Below, piece by piece: positions 5,285-9,238 of a stretch of 9,238 nt of DNA. Positions within the stretch are counted from its first letter, which is position 1. Every line of letters begins with the position of its first letter. The stretch comes from Bifidobacteriaceae bacterium (GTDB lineage: Bacteria > Actinomycetota > Actinomycetes > Actinomycetales > WQXJ01). Location of the stretch: assembly GCA_031258055.1 (NCBI GenBank), contig JAIRNM010000415.1:1-9238 (forward strand), read 5' to 3'. Below the pieces are notes generated by a model. It worked only from the letters and a program-made list of their open reading frames with translations, ran no database searches and was not told the origin of the DNA. Both the position numbers and the translations under genes were made by a program.

Positions 5285-6957
5285 TAATGGGCAACCGCTT
5301 TCTCAGCCCCCAGGCCGGTCAAGGCACGAACATCCATTTCCGCTTCCTTGGCCGGATCGTCTTCGCTCTTGCCGACGAAGGTGCCTACAATGCCGAGCAA
5401 GAAGCCCAGCGGGATAGACACAATCCCCGGGTTGGATAGCGGCACAAAGGCGAAGTCAGCCCCTGGAATCATCGAGGTCTCGCCACCGGAAACGACCGGC
5501 GAGAAGAAGATGATAACAAGCGCGGAGATCAAGCCGCCGTACATTGACCACAAGGCTCCGCGGGTCGTGAACCGGCGCCAATAGAGCGAGAAGACAATTG
5601 TCGGCAGGTTAGCTGAGGCCGCCACTGCGAAGGCCAGCGACACCAGGAAGGCGATGTTCTGGTCTTTCGCGGCGATCCCCCCAACAATCGCGATCACACC
5701 GATCACGACCACGGTGATCTTGGCGACGCGAACTTCGGCGCCGGGATCAACCACGCCCTTCTTGATGACGTTCGTGTAGATGTCGTGCGCGAAGGAGGTC
5801 GCGGCGGTGATGGCCAAGCCAGCGACCACCGCCAGGATGGTGGCGAAAGCGACCGCCGCCATGATTCCCAGCATCCAGGGGCCACCCAACATGGCCGCGA
5901 CCAGCGGCGCGGCGGCGTTAGAACCGCCCGGCACACCCGAACCCTTGGCCCAGATCGACGGGTCGAACATGTAGGCAGCGGCATAACCGAGCACTAGCGT
6001 GAACACGTAGAACAGACCGATCAGCCAGATGGCCCAAACCACCGACTTGCGCGCTTCTTTGGCGCTGGGGACGGTATAGAAGCGCATCAACACATGCGGC
6101 AGGCCAGCGGTGCCGAGCACCAGAGCCAGGCCGAGCGAGACGAAGTCGACTTTAGCCCAGTTGCTGCCGCCGTACTTCAAGCCGGGGCCGAGCATGGCGT
6201 CTTTGGCGTGGTTCCCGGCCTCCATGGCGGCGCCGGTGTTCTCCACCACGTTGCCAAGTAGCTGGGAGAGGTTGAAATCGTTCAGCGCGAGCACCCAAAC
6301 GGTGGTCACAGCGGCGCCCGCGATCAGCAGGACCGCCTTGATCATTTGTACCCAGGTAGTGCCTTTCATGCCGCCGATCAGCACATAGATGATCATCAGC
6401 ACGCCGACTACCGCGATCACGACTGACTGCATGTTTTCGCTCGCTATGCCAAGCAGCAAGGAGACCAGTCCGCCCGCCCCGGCCATTTGCGCCAGCAAGT
6501 AGAAGAACGTGACCGCCAAGGTTGTGATGGCCGCCGCTACCCGGACTGGCCGGGCCCGCAGCCGGAAAGCGAGGACGTCCGCCATCGTGAATTTCCCGGT
6601 GTTCCGCATCAATTCCGCCACCAGGAGCAGCGCGACGATCCAGGCCACCAGGAAGCCGATCGAATAGAGGAAGCCGTCGTAGCCAGCGGTGGCAATCGCT
6701 CCGACAATGCCGAGGAACGATGCCGCCGAGAGGTAGTCCCCGGAGATCGCCAGGCCGTTCTGGGCACCGGAGAATCCGCGGCCGCCCGCGAAGAATTCCT
6801 CGCCAGACTTGTTCTTGCCGCCGCCGCCACGAATGACGATGAACAAAGTCACCGCCACAAAGACGACGAAGATACCCATGTTGATGACCGGCACGCCGGG
6901 ACTCTTTGGGTCCACATTTTGTAGGGCCAGAATGGCCGTGCTTGCAGCCGTGTTCAT
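5284..6957 (-). CDS. actP: Cation/acetate (monocarboxylate) symporter, ActP/MctC type, SSS family
   Basis: A 557-residue, strongly hydrophobic protein, close in length to E. coli ActP and corynebacterial MctC (about 550). Family landmarks are in order: an N-terminal helix (28-43), GDYLSAASF at 73-81, AGYDGFLYSIGFLVAW (91-106), GGMKGTTWVQ at 195-204, GTAGLPHVLMRF at 282-293 and a cytoplasmic acidic tail. Members of the sodium:solute symporter superfamily have about 13 transmembrane helices and take up acetate, propionate or pyruvate with a cation; which of these is used here is inference. The ATG at 6957 overlaps the upstream DUF485 stop (ATGA) and has GGAGGG (6964-6969, minus strand) 6 nt before it. 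It is co-transcribed with the DUF485 gene, whose promoter region carries a CRP/GlxR palindrome, consistent with carbon-source control. No truncation is seen. Confidence 0.92.
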   Translation of the reverse strand: MNTAASTAILALQNVDPKSPGVPVINMGIFVVFVAVTLFIVIRGGGGKNKSGEEFFAGGRGFSGAQNGLAISGDYLSAASFLGIVGAIATAGYDGFLYSIGFLVAWIVALLLVAELMRNTGKFTMADVLAFRLRARPVRVAAAITTLAVTFFYLLAQMAGAGGLVSLLLGIASENMQSVVIAVVGVLMIIYVLIGGMKGTTWVQMIKAVLLIAGAAVTTVWVLALNDFNLSQLLGNVVENTGAAMEAGNHAKDAMLGPGLKYGGSNWAKVDFVSLGLALVLGTAGLPHVLMRFYTVPSAKEARKSVVWAIWLIGLFYVFTLVLGYAAAYMFDPSIWAKGSGVPGGSNAAAPLVAAMLGGPWMLGIMAAVAFATILAVVAGLAITAATSFAHDIYTNVIKKGVVDPGAEVRVAKITVVVIGVIAIVGGIAAKDQNIAFLVSLAFAVAASANLPTIVFSLYWRRFTTRGALWSMYGGLISALVIIFFSPVVSGGETSMIPGADFAFVPLSNPGIVSIPLGFLLGIVGTFVGKSEDDPAKEAEMDVRALTGLGAEKAVAH

Positions 6958-7307
6958 CGCTGGCCCTCCATTTCAGCTTCGATTTCTTGACGGATTCTGG
7001 TCGCTTCTGGGTCCAGTTTGCGGTCGGCGAACCGGACATAAGCCATAGTTATGACGAACGTCGTGACGATTTGGGCCAGTCCTATGATTACCCCCCAGTT
7101 GACGTTGCCGATCACTGGTGTGGACATGAAGTCTGTCGCCCAGCTAGCAAGCAAGACGTAGACGATGTACCAGACCAGGCCGATCGTTACCACTGGCAGG
7201 ACAAAGCTCCGCTGCGTCCGGCGCAGGTGCCTGAACTCCTGGCTGTCTTCGATCGCGATGTAGTCAACCTGGGGAGTCACCTCCCCGGTCTTGGTTTCTT
7301 CTCCCAT
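6954..7307 (-). CDS. DUF485 small membrane protein, partner of the symporter
   Basis: A 117-residue protein of the DUF485 family (YjcH-like). It has a hydrophilic N-terminus, the family's F-x-x-L-x-x-x-x-R-x-F-x-x-P pattern (FRHLRRTQRSFVLP, 25-38), two transmembrane helices (about 35-57 and 71-91) and a charged C-terminal helix (to EMEGQR). DUF485 genes commonly sit directly upstream of actP-type symporters, as in E. coli acs-yjcH-actP and the corynebacterial mctC locus. The role is unproven but probably supports the transporter. An upstream TTG at 7340 keeps the frame open, but ATG at 7307 is chosen because AAGGAG (7313-7318, minus strand) sits 5 nt before it. The stop overlaps the symporter start by 4 nt. 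Confidence 0.9.
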   Translation of the reverse strand: MGEETKTGEVTPQVDYIAIEDSQEFRHLRRTQRSFVLPVVTIGLVWYIVYVLLASWATDFMSTPVIGNVNWGVIIGLAQIVTTFVITMAYVRFADRKLDPEATRIRQEIEAEMEGQR

Positions 7308-7312
7308 GTTTA

Positions 7313-7318
7313 CTCCTT
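7313..7318 (-). promoter_or_regulatory. Ribosome binding site deciding the DUF485 start
   Basis: AAGGAG on the minus strand, 5 nt before ATG 7307. It excludes the in-frame TTG at 7340, which would place this site inside the gene. Confidence 0.8.
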
Positions 7319-7421
7319 CGGTGGGTGTGGCCGCCGCCAATGGATTAAAAGGGGAGTGTCATACTCGCGCTGCCCCCGACTTGGCGAGCGGGATGGGCCT
7401 TTAGTCCCATCACACACGCCT

Positions 7422-7451
7422 AAGGTAACCCAATGGTCAAGAGATTTCCAA
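7422..7451 (-). promoter_or_regulatory. Possible promoter of the DUF485-symporter operon
   Basis: On the minus strand, TTGGAA (7451-7446) and TACCTT (7427-7422) are 18 nt apart, a weak -35/-10 pair. A start near 7415 would put the CRP/GlxR palindrome centre about 66 bp upstream, suitable for activation, and leave a roughly 108-nt leader. TTGACC (7440-7435) is an alternative -35 without a good -10. Confidence 0.3.
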
Positions 7452-7472
7452 ACCGAAACAGCCTTTTGGCCA

Positions 7473-7490
7473 GTGTGATTCTCGTCACAC
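7473..7490. promoter_or_regulatory. CRP/GlxR-type binding site
   Basis: GTGTGATTCTCGTCACAC is a perfect palindrome in its 6-bp arms and matches the CRP/GlxR consensus TGTGA-N6-TCACA. It lies in the 273-bp gap between the symporter operon and the divergent SWIM gene. In E. coli the acs-yjcH-actP operon is CRP-activated, and actinobacterial GlxR uses this motif. Control of the symporter operon is inferred from position. Confidence 0.75.
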
Positions 7491-7568
7491 CGCTCCCTTG
7501 AGCACAACACGCCGCCCTTGCGGTTGGGAAAGCGACCGCTTGACGTTGCTCGGGCAATCTGTTCGACC

Positions 7569-7574
7569 GATAAT
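7569..7574 (+). promoter_or_regulatory. Candidate -10 box (GATAAT) for the SWIM gene
   Basis: GATAAT ends 7 nt before ATG 7581. A weak TTGCTC (7546-7551) lies 17 nt upstream of the box. There is no properly spaced ribosome site, so a leaderless start is likely. Confidence 0.45.
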
Positions 7575-7580
7575 GGACGG

Positions 7581-9238
7581 ATGCCCTTTTCCAGCTTTCC
7601 CGTGGTCGATGCCGTCGATCTCAGGCGCCAAGTTGGGAACCTGACCTTTGGGCGCGGCCACGACTATTTCCGACGCGGCCTGGTCTTGCCCGCTTCGATT
7701 GAGTACGACCCGCTGGACCTGCGCCTGTCCGGACGGGTCCGGGGAACCCGCCCGACGCCTTACGATTGCCGGATCTGGTTAGAGCCGACCGGTGATGGAT
7801 CTGTCGTTGAAACTGAAAGCGGGCTTTGTAGCTGTCCGGTTGGGTTCGACTGCAAGCACATTGTGGCGCTGGTGTTGGCCGCCAACGCTCGGGCTCTTAC
7901 CGTGGGCGGGGCGGCCGAGCCGCCCACCGCGCGCTGGCGACAGCAACTGGCCACTCTGGCGACCGCCGTCCGGGCTGGTTCAGACCAACCGCACTTGGCC
8001 CCCGTCGCTTTGCAATTTCGAGCCAGCGAGCGTAGCCGCTGGTCAAACCGGAGCCACCTGGAGATGAGGGCCGCTAAACCCGGCAAGCGCGGCGGTTGGG
8101 TTGCTAACACCGAACTGCGCTGGGCCTCCGTCGCCTGGTACCCGCCGGGCGTCTCCCTAGTGCAGGCGCGTTGGTTCTCAGACCTGGCCAAGCTGGCCTA
8201 CCAAGGCTATGGCGCCACCGCTTGGCTATCTTTGGGCGCGGTCGAATCCGACGCCGTGTGGCCGCATCTGGCCCGGGCCGATTCACTCGGAATCGCGCTG
8301 GTCGGCGAGCGGGCGACTGACTCGATTGAATTGGTCGACCTGGTAGAGCCCGCAGTTGATGTCCGCCAACACGAGGCGGGGCTGCACCTGTCGGCTGTCT
8401 TGCGGGTTGGCGGCGCTGGCGGCGAAATCTTGGCCGGCGTCCCAACCGGCGTGATGGGCTCAAGCGGCTACTGGGCCATAGTCCCGGTAAACAACGGCCG
8501 CCGCCTCCTGCTTGGCCCCGGAGCCAAGCCAGGGCGGGCTGGTTCACTGGCCAAGTCAGCCCTCGACGCCTCTTTGCCGCTCGACATTCCGGCCGGTCAA
8601 GCGCCCGATTTCTGGGAAAGAATCTATCCCGGATTGGCCCTGGCTTTGCCTTTCGTTTCGGTGGACGGCTCAGTTGAGTTGCCGGAGCCGGTTCGCGCCG
8701 CGCTCCACCTGCGAATCGGCCTACCCCGGCCGACCCAGGCCGATCTGACCTGGAGTTGGCGCTACGGCGCTGATCAGGACACTGGCCCCAAAACCGGTAG
8801 CCCAACCGAATCCGCCCCCGTTGACACGGCGGGAGTTGAACTCCCACCAGCGGAAACGCGGTCAGAGGGGACTGCCGGGGCGCCTCCAAGGGTGTTCTCC
8901 GGCACCCCGAGCGCGGCCGAATTCCCGACTGACTCAGCGACCAGGCCGGAGGGGCGCTGGGATTCTTCCGGGGAGGATCAGATTCTGGCTGGCGTCGAAT
9001 CGGTTCGGTTCGCCTCTCACGCTTTCACTGACCCGCGGCAAGCCTCCCACCAGGTTCTGGCTGGTTCCGCCCTAGCCCGCTTTGCCGGTACCGCTCTGCC
9101 CGCGCTGCGGCGCGTCAGCGGCTTGACTATTGAGGGCGATCTCTCCCACATTAAAGTCCGCACGGATCTGCCTGTAGTCAAGCTGAAAGCCAGTTCGAGC
9201 AGCGACGGCGATTGGTTCGACCTGGGCGGGACAGTTCA
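7581..9238 (+). CDS. SWIM zinc-finger, SNF2-helicase-associated protein (3' end outside window)
   Basis: The frame is open from ATG 7581 to the right edge (552 full codons, no stop). The N-terminus (VVDAVDLRRQVGNLTFGRGH, then DYFRRGLV) is typical of SWIM proteins. The zinc ligands are C83, C85, C91 and H93 in CSCPVGFDCKHIVALVL, the SWIM pattern CxC-xn-CxH. A long region of SNF2-associated type follows. It is broken at about 396-462 by a Pro/Thr/Ser/Gly/Glu-rich stretch that looks disordered, and ends near DGDWFDLGGTV, a motif seen just before the ATPase domain in bacterial RapA/SNF2-like helicases. The ATPase domain itself is not in the window, so helicase activity is inferred. Such proteins are thought to remodel protein-nucleic acid complexes. 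The gene is divergent from the symporter operon. A SWIM protein lacking a helicase domain is the alternative. Confidence 0.82.
   Translation, partial: MPFSSFPVVDAVDLRRQVGNLTFGRGHDYFRRGLVLPASIEYDPLDLRLSGRVRGTRPTPYDCRIWLEPTGDGSVVETESGLCSCPVGFDCKHIVALVLAANARALTVGGAAEPPTARWRQQLATLATAVRAGSDQPHLAPVALQFRASERSRWSNRSHLEMRAAKPGKRGGWVANTELRWASVAWYPPGVSLVQARWFSDLAKLAYQGYGATAWLSLGAVESDAVWPHLARADSLGIALVGERATDSIELVDLVEPAVDVRQHEAGLHLSAVLRVGGAGGEILAGVPTGVMGSSGYWAIVPVNNGRRLLLGPGAKPGRAGSLAKSALDASLPLDIPAGQAPDFWERIYPGLALALPFVSVDGSVELPEPVRAALHLRIGLPRPTQADLTWSWRYGADQDTGPKTGSPTESAPVDTAGVELPPAETRSEGTAGAPPRVFSGTPSAAEFPTDSATRPEGRWDSSGEDQILAGVESVRFASHAFTDPRQASHQVLAGSALARFAGTALPALRRVSGLTIEGDLSHIKVRTDLPVVKLKASSSSDGDWFDLGGTV

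Noticed and set aside
5081..5287. Small plus-strand frame after vapC
   Set aside because: It covers the terminator stem-loop, has no ribosome site and no recognisable protein features.
6152..7039. Minus-strand open frame (295 codons) in another frame of the symporter and DUF485 genes
   Set aside because: It is a low-hydrophobicity, Arg/His-rich frame-shifted shadow of two well-recognised membrane protein genes.
7308..7340. TTG start for the DUF485 gene
   Set aside because: A strong AAGGAG sits 5 nt before ATG 7307 and would be inside the gene if TTG were used.
8104..8889. Minus-strand open frame (261 codons) opposite the SWIM gene
   Set aside because: The composition is dominated by Arg/Pro/Gly, as expected of an antisense high-GC frame. 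The plus-strand frame has a SWIM motif and stays open to the edge.

Overview
The window reads as chromosomal DNA from a high-GC Gram-positive bacterium (Actinomycetota). The evidence is strongly G/C-biased third codon positions, a sortase-anchored (LPFTG) wall protein, an acetate-type symporter paired with a DUF485 protein as in actinobacteria, a perfect CRP/GlxR-type palindrome, and three genes whose -10-like hexamer sits exactly where leaderless transcription would start at the start codon. The genus cannot be fixed from this sequence.

Layout, left to right. (1) Bases 2-2305 (+) hold the 3' part of a long surface protein made of DUF11-type repeats, ending in an LPFTG sorting signal. (2) Bases 2306-2630 hold repeat block A. 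(3) Bases 2631-4024 (-) hold a two-gene toxin-antitoxin-like operon: an excisionase/MerR-type HTH protein followed, with a 4-nt overlap, by an AbiEii/MenT-like nucleotidyltransferase. (4) Bases 4025-4431 hold that operon's promoter and repeat block B, a collinear copy of block A. (5) Bases 4432-5084 (+) hold a VapBC pair. (6) Bases 5085-5283 hold a long stem-loop between convergent genes. (7) Bases 5284-7307 (-) hold a DUF485 gene and an ActP/MctC-like symporter gene, overlapping by 4 nt. (8) Bases 7308-7580 hold a divergent regulatory region with the CRP/GlxR palindrome. (9) From 7581 to the right edge (+) runs the N-terminal half of a SWIM zinc-finger, SNF2-associated protein; its ATPase domain would lie outside the window.

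The left-centre (2293-5084) looks like an accessory island of two unrelated toxin-antitoxin modules inserted between a surface-protein gene and a metabolic operon. Its most unusual feature is a roughly 300-bp block present twice in direct orientation, exactly 1796 bp apart with no net insertion or deletion. Each block holds two units in tandem (137-bp period), and each unit forms two hairpins. The two blocks bracket the nucleotidyltransferase module precisely.

The right part is ordinary metabolism: carboxylate uptake, probably under cAMP-receptor control, next to a helicase-family gene. The annotation rests on reading translations and motifs by eye; no database search was possible.
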